DNA of 20,000 nt from Symbiodinium natans (GCA_905221605.1 CAJNDS010000086.1:1-20000), one strand, 5' to 3'. Counted from the stretch's first letter, positions 1 through 8,195 are shown. Made by a program: numbers and translations. Notes: a model not told the origin generated them from the letters alone.

Positions 1-1305
1 GGGTTAACCCCGTGAGAAATTTAGAGATAGACCCCGAAAAGACCCTAAACCTTCTTACAGGGTGTAATGGTTTAAAAACCGATAGGACATGTATACCTTC
101 AGCGCCTGTAGGGTTCAAGCCTTTGAACGTGCTAGACCCCTATAGGGTGCTAAGGTTCTGACCCTAAAGGGTTTAGGATTAAGGCTTAAATGCCCTCTAG
201 GTTTAAATGCCTAAGTCTTAAACCCCAAACCTTTAAACCTTCATCCTATGGGGTTTGAAGGTCAAGGGTTTAGGCTTGATTGCCGAGGGCTTTAGGGTCC
301 TGACCCTAGAGGGTTTAGGGTTAAGGAATAGATGCGTAAACCTTAAACCCTTAAGGTTTAAACTCTATGGGCTTAGGGGGCTTAGTTTTTTTTTAAACCC
401 TAAGCCTTTAAACCTTCACACTACAGAGTTTAGAGGTGTTAAGGGTGACAAATTGATTACATACTTAGCTTTAAATGCCTGAATCTTAAACCCCAAACCT
501 TTAAACCTTAACCCTATAGGGTTTAAAGGTTAAGGGCTTAGTGTTAATCGCTGTCTTAGGTTTAAATGTCTGAATCTTAAACCCTAAAACTTTAAACCTT
601 CACCCTATAGGGTTTAAAGGTTAAGGGTTTAGGTTGAATCGTCAGCTTGGATTTAAATGTCTAAGTAAAGAATCCTAAACCTTTCAATCTCATCCCTATG
701 GGGTTTAAGGTTAAGGGTTCAATATGAACTGCCGGCATAGGTCTAAATACCTAAACCTTAAACTTAAACCCTAAACCTTTAAATATCTTAACCCTATAGG
801 GTTTAAAGGTTAGAGGCTTAGCGTAAATTGCCGGAATAGGTTTAAATGCCTAAATCTTAAGCCCGAAACCTTTAAACCTTAGCCCAACAGGGTTTAAAGG
901 TTAAGGGTTTAAAATTAGTTGCAGGCTTAATTAGGTTTAAATGCCTACATCTTATATCCTAAACCCTTAAAAATCTTAACACTATAGGGTTGAAAGGTTA
1001 AGGGCTTGGCTACAGGTTTAAATGGCTAAATATTAAACCCTAAGCCTCTAAACTTTAACCCTACAGGGTTTAAAGGTTAAGGGTTTAAACTTAGTTGCAG
1101 GCTTAGGTTTAAATGCCTACATCTTAAACCCTAAACCTGTAAAAATCTCAACCCGATAGAATTTAAAGGTTAAGGGCTTAGCTTTAATTACCGGCATAGG
1201 TTCAAATGCCTAAATCTTAAACCCTTAACCTTAAAACCTTAACCCTACAGGGTTTAAAGGTTAAGTTTTTTTTTTTTTGCATGCTTAGGTTTAAATGCCT
1301 AGATC
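1..1305. repeat. Degenerate ~93-bp palindromic tandem repeat
   Basis: About 13 diverged copies. Each carries an imperfect palindrome centred on CCCTATAGGG (AAACCTTAACCCTATAGGGTTTAAAGGTTAAGGG type) followed by a spacer like GGTTTAAATGCCTAAATCTTAAACCC. Palindrome centres start at 138, 244, 362, 419, 512, 603, 694, 792, 883, 980, 1059, 1152 and 1243, so the period is 91-98 bp in the right half and irregular on the left. The arms resemble telomere heptamers (CCCTAAA/TTTAGGG) stretched by extra bases, so the family may derive from facing telomere-like arrays. A 75-aa frame at 255-482 is made of this repeat and is not a gene. A T13 tract (1266-1278) ends the array. Confidence 0.85.
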
Positions 1306-1640
1306 TTAATTTATAAACAAAAGCCAACAGAAAGAAAAACCCTCCGTGCGTGTGTGAGAGGGTGAATTAAGGAATACAGTCAAAAATCCGGTCACCGGAA
1401 AATCACCAGACAGCATAGGTTTTATCGGTATTTGCGGTACTTTTGCAAAGATAAAGGCCCGCGGTGGGTCCATTGGGGGGGGGTGACCATATATATATAT
1501 ATGTGTATATTACCGGATGAAAAGAATGGCTCACGCCCAGTCCACGCTAAGCCCGAAACCCTAAACCCCAAGCCTACATCCTTAAACGGGCGACACTCCT
1601 ATAGTAGGGTCTACGGCTCAAATTGGGCCCCTTAAGCCCC
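1306..1640. other. Island without recognised gene
   Basis: Mostly unique sequence with a G9 run near 1475, a short (TA)n tract at about 1489-1511 and telomere-like heptamers near 1550. The 67-aa frame at 1432-1635 runs through the TA tract and heptamers and looks like chance. Confidence 0.5.
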
Positions 1641-1831
1641 AAACCCTAAACTGTAAACCCTAAACCCTAAACCCTCCTTCCGTTGAGGCCCAGACGCCAT
1701 GGTGAACATGCTGCAACTCGTGCACGCAGCTGTCGGGCAAGCGCACCTCGCGGAGCTGAGTGAGCAGGTTTAGGGTTTAGGGTTTAGGGTTTAGGGTTTA
1801 GGGTTTAGGGTTTAGGGTTTAGGGTTTAGGG
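1641..1831. repeat. CCCTAAA array, 90-bp island, TTTAGGG array
   Basis: CCCTAAA units occupy 1641-1675 and TTTAGGG units 1768-1831, facing outward from a unique 92-bp island (1676-1767). Degenerate TTTAGGG units continue to about 1880. On the plus strand the island reads as an open segment (MVNMLQLVHAAVGQAHLAEL) ending CAG|GTTTAGGG, a possible exon whose donor would be the array itself. No homologue was recognised, so the coding reading is weak. Confidence 0.75.
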
Positions 1832-2084
1832 TGATTTAGGGTTTCGGCTTTAGGGCTTAGTTTAGGGTTTCGGGTTTTTGGGGTGCGGTTTCGTTGCAAA
1901 AAGCTAGAATTGGGGGGCTGGAAGGTTTGAGCACAGCCGACAGTTCCATGCGAGCCGGGCATTCTCAGACAAACTGCGCTACGGCCTGCAGTCGCAAGCC
2001 ATATCTTCTCATGTCTTTCTCTGGCCAACGTAGCTCGCTGCTTTGTCTACTTCTGTGGGGCATGACACCTGCATTCCCTTCTTG

Positions 2085-2189
2085 CTATACCATAGCCAAT
2101 GCATAGCCATGCAAACACGCATGGGCATCAGCCTTGAGAAAGTCTGTCCAGGTACGCGAGGTGTTCTGGAAGTCGTACCTTTGAGGGCT
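2085..2189 (-). CDS. Possible exon with WTDF motif (Misato block?)
   Basis: A minus-strand frame open from 2189 to a TAG at 2085 contains SRTWTDFLKADAH. The W-(S/T)-D-(F/Y)-(L)-(K/R)-x-x-x-H pattern resembles the second conserved block of Misato/DML1 proteins, and two Misato exons lie on this strand far to the right. The P-(R/Q)-S that usually follows the histidine is absent here, and the distance (about 12 kb) is long. Chance similarity is possible, and a plus-strand candidate exon lies next to it. If real, it would show that the gene spans most of the window. Confidence 0.2.
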   Translation of the reverse strand, partial: SPQRYDFQNTSRTWTDFLKADAHACLHGYALAMV

Positions 2190-2193
2190 TCAT

Positions 2194-2271
2194 AGCTCGA
2201 AACTCAGACGGAAACAAGTTCTACTTCAACACATTCTGCAAATACTTGGTAGCCCAGGAACCATATCATGG
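2194..2271 (+). CDS. Possible plus-strand exon
   Basis: The open segment after TTCATAG reads RNSDGNKFYFNTFCKYLVAQ and ends at ATCATG|GTAAGG, a good 5' splice site. A segment ending CTGTCCAG|GTACGC at 2151 is phase-compatible, which would make the intron 44 nt. No family was recognised. The minus strand is also open here (WTDF candidate), so at most one reading is right. Confidence 0.22.
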
Positions 2272-2363
2272 TAAGGGCACCACTTTTCTGGGGTTGGTTG
2301 CTTTATAAGGGAACCCTGAAGCAAAAAAGGGGACGAAAAGGGTACCACTGGGCTACCAAGTAT
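2242..2363. repeat. 16-bp perfect inverted repeat
   Basis: ATACTTGGTAGCCCAG at 2242-2257 recurs as its exact reverse complement at 2348-2363, separated by 90 bp. The spacer contains a copy of the dispersed TATAAGGGAACCC element (about 2303-2345). The arrangement resembles a small foldback or MITE-like insertion. No target-site duplication is obvious. Confidence 0.6.
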
Positions 2364-2514
2364 AGGGCGCTTCAGCTTGCCCCCGTTGCAAGCAAGGAGT
2401 GTTGCTGCTGCGTTTTGGCCACTGCCACTGTCTACTACATGCAGAACGTCCTTCAGACCGTCTAAACCCTACAGCCTACCTAAACCTACAACCCTAAATG
2501 GACTGTCCACTCCG

Positions 2515-2547
2515 GCAGGATCTACGTAGTTACTAGACAGATCCTGC
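2515..2547. other. Hairpin, 9-bp stem
   Basis: GCAGGATCT (2515-2523) and AGATCCTGC (2539-2547) are perfect inverted copies with a 15-nt loop. The stem extends to 12 bp with one mismatch. The role is unknown. Confidence 0.5.
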
Positions 2548-2663
2548 TGGCCCATCATTATTGAAGCTCACCATCATTTAGGGCATAGGGCTACTTTGTG
2601 GCAACGTTCGCTAGGGTTGCGTACTCCTCGAACCAGCTGGAAACGGGAAACTGGTCTGCCGCC

Positions 2664-2718
2664 CCTAAACCCTAAACCCTAAACCCCTAAACCCCTGAAC
2701 CCTAAACCCTAAACCCTG
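2664..2718 (-). repeat. CCCTAAA interstitial array
   Basis: Seven to eight heptamer or octamer units, some with extra C (CCCCTAAA) or a T-to-G change (CCCTGAA). Confidence 0.85.
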
Positions 2719-2869
2719 GAGCACTTGGTTGAGCCGGCCGCTGCAGAGCCTCCTTCAGTTGGATATAGGGTCTAGGGCTTAGGGTTTCAGGTTTAAGCAC
2801 TTCATTTAGGTGGCGTTGGCTGTGGATTTGGTTGAGGGTTGTAGCTGGGGGTTGATCCGGATGATCAGC

Positions 2870-2952
2870 CCCTTTTGGTACCCCTAAACCCTAAACCCGA
2901 AACCCTAAACCCTAAACCCTAAACCCTAAACCACAAACCCTTTTGGTACCCC
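2870..2952 (-). repeat. CCCTAAA array flanked by 15-bp direct repeats
   Basis: CCCTTTTGGTACCCC occurs exactly at 2870-2884 and 2938-2952, bracketing the heptamer array 2885-2937. This is what insertion of a telomere-like array with a target-site duplication, or repair-associated duplication, would leave. On the plus strand both flanks are open and phase-compatible if an intron runs from the GTACCC donor at 2878 to the CCCCAAG acceptor at 2955 (78 nt). The coding reading is unproven. Confidence 0.75.
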
Positions 2953-3079
2953 AAGCAACAAGGAGTATGCCATTGTCGAAGCCTCAAGACAGGATCCACA
3001 TCTAGTGATTCAAGCCAAATGGGCCCCTCGTCTGTACTAATTTCCGGTCCTCATCATATATGCCCGGTACAGATACGTA

Positions 3080-3505
3080 TGTTTAGGGTTTAAGGCTTTA
3101 GGGTTTAGGGCTTAGGGTTAAGGATTTGGGTTTAGGGTTTAGGGTTTAGGGAATTCCTCTGCCTTGAAGGGTCCGATATTCTCCCCCCCCCCCAAAAGCG
3201 CCAGGAGGCCATGTTCGTGGCGGCCGATATGCGTGACCTACCTTACACCCGAGACCCCTGAAGCCGCTTTCGTTTCGATCAACCCTAAGCCCTAAACCCT
3301 AAAACCTGAACCCTGATTGGGGTGTGGGCTGGTGGGCTGTTGCCTGAGAGCTTTGAAGGCGCAGGCTTGTATGATTAAGGTTTTGGGGGTTTGGGGGTTC
3401 TCGGCTTTCGGGCTGAGGGTTTATGGTTTAGTCTTAGGGCTTGGGGTTTTAGGGTGTCGGGTTTTGGGGTTTTAAGGTTTAGGGTTTAGGGTTTCAGTTT
3501 AGAGG
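3080..3505 (+). repeat. TTTAGGG arrays (3080-3152, 3405-3505)
   Basis: Two plus-oriented arrays. The second is degenerate (TTTTGGGG, TTTCGGG). A short CCCTAAA patch lies at 3281-3315. The islands at 3153-3280 and 3316-3400 are short, open in several frames, and include a C11 run at 3183-3193. No protein was recognised. Confidence 0.75.
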
Positions 3506-3535
3506 TACCGGGGCACTAACGTAAACCGGCCCCAT

Positions 3536-3681
3536 CACACGGAAACCCCCGAGCCAACAGTCGCCGCAAAACCGTGGGTGGCTCCATATCTTTTGAGTTC
3601 TTCATAGGGAGCTAAGGAATCAGGTTCGCGGGGTATATCAGACACCTCATTCCATGATTCCCCACGCAGAACCAACAAGCA
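3536..3681 (-). CDS. Possible minus-strand exon
   Basis: A minus-strand frame is open across the island and includes DIPREPDSLAPYEELKRYG followed by ATHGFAATVGSG. It would start after TTAGGGTTCAG supplied by the adjacent CCCTAAA array (3681-3714) and close at GTGTGA. An upstream open segment (3720-3800, acidic, DDMEEE) is phase-compatible across a ~54-nt intron that is mostly heptamers. The composition looks protein-like, but no homologue was recognised. Confidence 0.27.
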
Positions 3682-3714
3682 CCCTGAACCCTAAACCCTA
3701 AACCCTAAACCCTA
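3681..3714 (-). repeat. CCCTAAA interstitial array
   Basis: Four to five units. On the minus strand it would form most of a very short intron between two candidate exons. Confidence 0.85.
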
Positions 3715-3877
3715 CAAGCAATACATTGCCGGGCCACCTTCTTCCTCCATGTCATCCCCGCCCTCCTGGTGCGCGACAACTCTGTTCAGGGGTATAAGGA
3801 GGGACCCCGAGAACGGACCCTTAATCTTATTCCCCTTTCTAACCTCTATATATAACTAATATAGTCCCTATGTACGT

Positions 3878-4141
3878 AAATAGCCCCTAAATAACCCCTA
3901 AATAACCCCTAAATAGCCCCTAAATAACCCCTAAATAACCCCTAAATAACCCCTAAATAGCCCCTAAATAGCCCCTAAATAACCCCTAAATAACCCCTAA
4001 ATAACCCCTAAATAGCCCCTAAATAGCCCCTAAATAGCCCCTAAATAACCCCTAAATAGCCCCTAAATAACCCCTAAATAGCCCCTAAATAACACCTAAA
4101 TAGCCCCTAAATAGCCCCTAAATAGCCCCTAAATAACCCCT
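3878..4141. repeat. 11-bp minisatellite, 24 exact-length units
   Basis: The unit is AAATARCCCCT. All 24 copies are exactly 11 bp (264 bp in total), with R = A in 12 and G in 12, and only one other substitution (unit 20, AACACCT). The order from the left is GAAGAAAGGAAAGGGAGAGAGGGA. The single dimorphic site in an otherwise uniform array points to recent expansion from two unit types. The core CCCCTAAAT resembles a lengthened telomere unit. Confidence 0.97.
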
Positions 4142-4197
4142 AAATAAACCTTTGGCTCTGGTGATAGCTGGGCTCGGGCCTCGGGGCTTTTAGGATT

Positions 4198-4355
4198 TGG
4201 GGCTTGGGACTTCGGGCCTGGGAACCCTAAAAACCCCCAAAAACCCGAAAAGCCCTTAAAACCCAAAAAACCCTAAACGCCCCAAAAACGCTAAAACCCT
4301 AAAAGCCCCAAAAACCCTAAAAGGACCCTAAAAACCTGAAACCCCAAAACCCCTA
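4198..4355 (-). repeat. A-rich degenerate CCCTAAAA tract
   Basis: Units such as AACCCTAAAA, AACCCCCAAAAA and AAAAGCCC. This is a diverged, A-expanded version of the C-rich telomere strand. Confidence 0.6.
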
Positions 4356-5095
4356 CTTATGGTGCTCAAGATGCTTCAAGAAACAGTCCGAAGAAGAGGG
4401 GCCGGCGCTGACGGCACAGTGTTCACAGACTTTGCTTTGCTTTGCTTATGAAGCCTCTCAGACTCGACCCAGGAGTAGCCTAGGAATAAAATGGGTGGCC
4501 TTTTTGGTCTAAAGGGGTGTATAAGGGAACCCCAAGCCCGAAAAAAGGGAATAAGGGCCTACTCTGGGTCCCAGCAGCCCTAAACCCTAAACCCTGAGCC
4601 CTAAACCCTAAACCCTAAACTCTAAGCCCTAAAGCCTAAACCCTAAACCCCATACCCCAAAAGGGAATTATTGTTTGGGCTTCAATTCAAGGTGCCTTTT
4701 GGTGTTCCCTCACCCTCGTCTGCAACATCTTGTCGAAGACCAGCTTAGGCTTGGCTCTCCGGATAATTGTGGGACCTTAATGGCTAGAATAGTTGTTTTT
4801 TTTTTTTTTTTTGTGGGGGGGGGGGGTTATCATCGTTTCTTTTAAAGGAACCATGGAAAACCATGCATGGCCAGCGCGAAATTCAGAATCCCGCACCTCC
4901 CTAAACCTGAGATCCAACTCTGGACCCAAACCCTAAACCTCTAAACCCTAAACCCTAAACGCTAAACCCTAAACCCTAAGCCGTAATTGGAGAACAAACT
5001 TCGAAACCTCCTGAGCCCACATCCAGCAGCCTTCCGCTGCAGATCCCTACCTCCTCCATCTCCAGGTCTTCGATGTAGGGATGCTTTATGACCTG
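4356..5095. other. Islands with two CCCTAAA arrays; no firm gene
   Basis: CCCTAAA arrays lie at about 4578-4651 and 4925-4980. Non-array parts include a dispersed-element copy (4519-4577) and a poly-T/poly-G junction (about 4796-4827). Minus-strand candidate exons are 4699-4765 (KPKLVFDKMLQTR, donor GTGAGG) and 5051-5092 (VIKHPYIEDLEMEE). The second has both ends in phase 0, acceptor CTAAACCCAG and donor GTAGGG. HPYIEDLE recalls the end of CMGC-type kinase domains, but 14 residues prove nothing. Confidence 0.4.
4519..4577 (+). repeat. Dispersed TATAAGGGAACCC element, best copy
   Basis: The copy reads TATAAGGGAACCCCAAGCCC, then AAAAAAGGGAATAAGGGCCT and ACTCTGGG. Related copies are 2303-2345, 17426-17480 and, more diverged, 13703-13755. 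The 17-mer AAGGGCCTACTCTGGGT is identical at 4553-4569 and 17458-17474. This is a non-telomeric dispersed family. Confidence 0.65.
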
Positions 5096-5180
5096 GGTTT
5101 AGGGTTTAGGGTCTAGGGTCTAGGGTTTAGGGTTTAGGGTTTAGGGTTTAGGGGTTTGGGTTTAGGGTTTAGGGTTTAGG
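5096..5180 (+). repeat. TTTAGGG interstitial array
   Basis: About 12 units with GTCTAGG and TTTAGGGG variants. On the minus strand it ends CTAAACCCAG directly before the 42-nt candidate exon 5051-5092. Confidence 0.85.
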
Positions 5181-5370
5181 ATTCAGGGCACCCCAAAACC
5201 CTCAAAAGAACCCACGCAACTCGAAGCAAGCCCAGTCTCAATGAGGCTGCGCAAAGGCCCCCCAAAACACCTACATCGAAACGAGTTCTAAACTTTCGTC
5301 CTTTAGGCCCCTAAGCCCTAAAGCTAAAGCGCCTAGACTGTAGACACCGAAACGCATAGCCTTGAAACCT

Positions 5371-5537
5371 AAACCCTAAAACCCTAAAACCCTAAAACCC
5401 TAAAACCCTAAAACCCTAAAACCCTAAAACCCTAAACCCCTAAAACCCTAAAACCCTAAAACCCTAAAACCCTAAAACCCTAAAACCCTAAAACCCTAAA
5501 ACCCTAAACCCCAAACCCTAAACCCCCCCCCCCCCCC
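5371..5537 (-). repeat. AAAACCCT octamer array ending in C15
   Basis: About 17 units of AAAACCCT, one heptamer-like interruption near 5435, then CCCCAAACCCTAAA and a C15 run at 5523-5537. The octamer TTTTAGGG is the telomere unit of Chlamydomonas-type algae. Here it forms a pure block among heptamer arrays. Confidence 0.9.
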
Positions 5538-5662
5538 AATTTTTCCAAAGCTTTCAACACGCCGCGGCAGAGCGCGAGGCAAGCTGCTGGGGGCCCTCGG
5601 CCGGCGAAGCCCCTGAGGATGTCGATCCGGCATCCCAGGATGACCCCGCCTCCACAACAGAG
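5538..5662. other. 125-bp island bounded by outward G15 tracts
   Basis: GC-rich unique sequence. The left border is C15 then CCCTAAAA units. The right border is T19, G15 and TTTAGGG units. Both arrays therefore run G-rich outward, like telomeres on a tiny fragment. Several frames are open on both strands because of the composition. No protein was recognised. Confidence 0.6.
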
Positions 5663-5873
5663 TTTTTTTTTTTTTTTTTTTGGGGGGGGGGGGGGGTTAG
5701 GGTTTAGGGTTTAGGATTTAGGGTTTAGGGTTTAGGGTTTAGGGTTTAGGGTTTAGGGTTTAGGGTTTAGGGTTTAAGGTTTAAGGTTTAGGGTTTAGGG
5801 TTCAGGGTTCAGGGCTCAGGGTTCAGGGTTTAGGGTTTAGGGTTTAGGGTTTAGGGCTTAGGGTTTTAAGGTT
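5663..5873 (+). repeat. T19-G15 junction followed by TTTAGGG array
   Basis: T19 (5663-5681) and G15 (5682-5696) precede about 24 heptamers. Variant patches of TTCAGGG occur near 5805-5830. Degenerate units continue to about 5930. Confidence 0.9.
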
Positions 5874-6051
5874 TTAAGTGTTAGGGTTCACTGGTTCCGG
5901 CTTCTGGGGTTTCGGGATTCTAGGGTTTAGTGGTGAGGGGATTCGAGTTTGCAAGAGATGGGAACCGGAACCCAAACCCACAGAACACCCCAGGAACTTA
6001 GTAGCAGCAATGTACGAGCCAACTAACCCTAAAACCGAAGCCCCTGTATAT

Positions 6052-6157
6052 GAGGGCTCACAACAGCTCGAGGGTACCTAAACCTGCGAACTACCCTTGA
6101 GATAGCAGCCCAAACACACGGCCCTTACCACAGATTCTTCAGGCGGCTTCCGGAAGT
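6052..6157 (+). CDS. Possible plus-strand exon
   Basis: The open segment contains NLRTTLEIAAQTHGPYHRFF and RRLPEV and ends GTG|GTTTAGG at the start of the next array. A further open segment at 6281-6360 lies between ACGTAG and CACAG|GTAACC and is Cys-rich (NCAIFCACGSGS). No family was recognised, and the minus strand is also partly open. Confidence 0.2.
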
Positions 6158-6160
6158 GGT

Positions 6161-6275
6161 GGTTTAGGGTTTAGGTTTTAGGGTTTAGGGTATAGGGTAT
6201 AGGGTACAGGGTTTAGGGTTTAGGGTTTAGGGTTTAGGGTTTAGAATTAGGGTTGAGGCGTTAGGGTTTAGGGTA
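6161..6275 (+). repeat. TTTAGGG interstitial array with TATAGGG variants
   Basis: About 14 units. GGGTATA and GGGTACA variants cluster in the first third. A GCGC-rich 6-bp hairpin (6298-6303 / 6321-6326) follows. Confidence 0.8.
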
Positions 6276-6427
6276 CGTAGGGTCTACCTACACTACCCGC
6301 GCACAAACTGTGCAATCTTTTGCGCGTGCGGAAGTGGTAGTAATGGGGAAAGGTGCACAGGTAACCATATCATGAACCCCAAACCGAAAACCCTAATTAC
6401 ACCCGAAACCCCAAGCCCTAAGCACAC

Positions 6428-6572
6428 CCGTCGACGTCTGCGTCTGTTCGCTGACAACGCTGTTTTTGTACATCATGTGCAGCACTTGTTGTAGTTTGCA
6501 CAGGGCCTCCACACTGTGGAAGTGCAATCCTAGGCATGGATCACGGGCGCACGGCAAACTCATCAACGGCTC
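6428..6572 (-). CDS. Possible minus-strand exon
   Basis: After TCCAG at 6573 the minus strand is open for 48 codons, including CLGLHFHSVEALCKLQQVLH and MMYKNSVVSEQTQTS. It ends ACGG|GTGTGC before heptamer-like sequence. The frame stays open 5' of the acceptor back to a TAA, about 69 codons in all. A phase-0 segment upstream (6736-6846, GQCGKLHDLKATLQLRVAL) could join it. No homologue was recognised. This is one of the better candidates by length and composition. Confidence 0.33.
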
Positions 6573-6920
6573 CTGGAACGCTGTCTGTCGTCCGAAAAGT
6601 TAGAACGCGTCAACACAAGCTTCAGTTGACTTCAAAAGGTTGCCAAGCCTTAAACCCTAAACCCTAATACCCCTTAAAGCACCTTAAACACCCTGAAACA
6701 AACAAGTTGCAGGTATTCTTGGCATGAGTTCACACCCGCTTGCCGCGTCGCAGTGCAACTCTGAGCTGCAAGGTTGCCTTGAGGTCATGCAGCTTGCCGC
6801 ATTGCCCTGTGACTTGCTGAGGCTGTAGTTCCACAGGTAAAGATGCCTATGCACAAAGTGGCGGGCCAAACTGTAGGAAGATGGAGGGTGCGATCATGCC
6901 TATGACGAGCTGGACCAAAC

Positions 6921-7155
6921 ATGTGTAAGGGAAACCAGAGGCTCCAGTGCAGCTGGTATCACAGTGTTGAAGAAGTCGTACATGTTCATTCTGGCACTTG
7001 ATCGTTCTGGACGTGAGAAGCATTCGGACTCACAGAACCAATAACTTAATTTGTGGCCGGCTTCTGCCGGGCACGGCCGAAACAGGCATAGTTTCAGCAC
7101 CGTTCATCTTGGTAGAGACAAGAGGAAGAGGCCAGAAGCTTGATCCCCCCCCTTG
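6921..7155 (-). CDS. Possible two-exon gene segment
   Basis: Exon A (7034-7155) starts after ACGTAGTAG, contains STKMNGAETMPVSAVPGRS and ends LLV-CT|GTGAGT, a near-consensus donor. Exon B starts after a good acceptor (GATCAAGTGCCAG) at 6990 and contains MNMYDFFNTVIPAALEPLVS. Phases match (2 then 1) across a 43-nt intron, 6991-7033. Exon B could end at CAT|GTTTGG (6921) or run to a TAG at 6900-6902. This island has no telomere repeats. Overlapping 66-aa frames occur on both strands. No family was recognised. Confidence 0.35.
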
Positions 7156-7224
7156 CTACTACGTAGGAGATACCGGAGGCCCAATGCCCTCAATTTGAGG
7201 CACGTGCCTTACTTCCCCATAAGT

Positions 7225-7380
7225 ACTAAACCCTAAACCTAGTCGTTTAGCCATTGAAGCAGCGCCAGGGGACAAAAAGTTATTTACGTTTTGGGGCTCT
7301 TTGTAGTATACTAGCAACCCAGAAGCCGAATTGCTTTAAATGAAGCTAGGCTGCCCAAGAGCCCAGTTAATTAAATTCAC
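7225..7380. other. AT-rich island, no gene seen
   Basis: One short CCCTAAA pair near 7226, then unique moderately AT-rich sequence leading into the microsatellite. Confidence 0.4.
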
Positions 7381-7546
7381 ATATATATATATACATACAT
7401 ACATACATACATATATATATATGTGTATATATGTATGTAGATATATATATATGTATAAATAAATAAATACATGCAAAAAAATAAATAAATAAATATATTT
7501 ATATTTATATTTATATTTATATTTATATTTATATTTATATTTATAG
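7381..7546. repeat. Compound AT microsatellite
   Basis: Blocks of (TA)n, (CATA)n, (TA)n, (ATAA)n and then about nine ATTTAT hexamers (7493-7546). A G14 run follows at 7588-7601. Confidence 0.97.
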
Positions 7547-7601
7547 TTCCGCTACTTAAGGGGGAAATGCGGTTTGTTTGGTTTCAAGGGGGGGGGGGGG
7601 G

Positions 7602-8195
7602 TTGGGGTTTAAGGTTTGGAGCTTTGGGAAGGCTGGACTGTCGAGTTCCGGGTTTAGTTCACATGTCAAAGACCCGGAGCACATGATTCGTCGGGATGCT
7701 TCTACCCCTAGACCCTAAACCCTAAACCCTTAACCCGAAACCCTAAACCCTAGACCCTAAACCCTAGACCCTAAACCCTAAAGCCTAAACTAAACCTTGA
7801 ACCTTGAACTGTAAAGTCCTGAAGTCCTGAAACCAGGAAGTCTGTAAAGCCCCAGAATTCTTAAACCACAAACCCCTTGGAGGTTCATGGGTACTTAGAA
7901 CCCCAATTAGACATCTAGGGCTTTAGGGTTTAGGGTTTAGGGCTTAGGGTTCAGGGTATCATATTTAGAGGACAGTCAAGCTATCATTGGGGTCGCGAGT
8001 ACCGTGAGCCTCCAAGCAAGCCCCTAATCCCCCCTAAGCCCCTAAATCCCTCACATAAACAAAAACATGGGACTTTGAAGCTCAGATTCTTGGAGGTAAC
8101 CCTTTGGGGCGGTGGTCTTGGGAGCGCCCGTGATGTTTCGGGTCCGAACCCACCAAGGATGCAGAGGGTTAGGCTAGGCTCACTCAGAACTCTTG
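7602..8195. other. Islands with short arrays; open frame on plus strand
   Basis: A CCCTAAA array (about 7706-7795) and a short TTTAGGG array (7917-7953) are present. A plus-strand frame runs open from about 7962 to 8203 (YHWGREYREPPSKPLIPPKP and onward) and crosses a possible donor GAG|GTAACC at 8096. It lacks an early ATG and a recognisable domain, so I do not call it a gene. Confidence 0.35.

Noticed and set aside
1432-1635. 67-aa plus ORF, and similar 60-75 aa ORFs elsewhere
   Set aside because: Such lengths are expected by chance. These cross microsatellites or heptamers and have no motifs.
3878-4141. CRISPR-like regular array
   Set aside because: The 11-bp units are contiguous with no spacers. 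It is a simple minisatellite.
6428-7000. LHFHSVEALCKLQQ and NMYDFFNT as later Misato blocks
   Set aside because: The likeness is slight, and their order along the minus strand does not agree with the block order of the protein or with the WTDF candidate near 2100.
8130-8165. tRNA B-box-like GGTTCGGACCC (minus strand)
   Set aside because: Position 58 is not A, and no A-box or cloverleaf fits around it.
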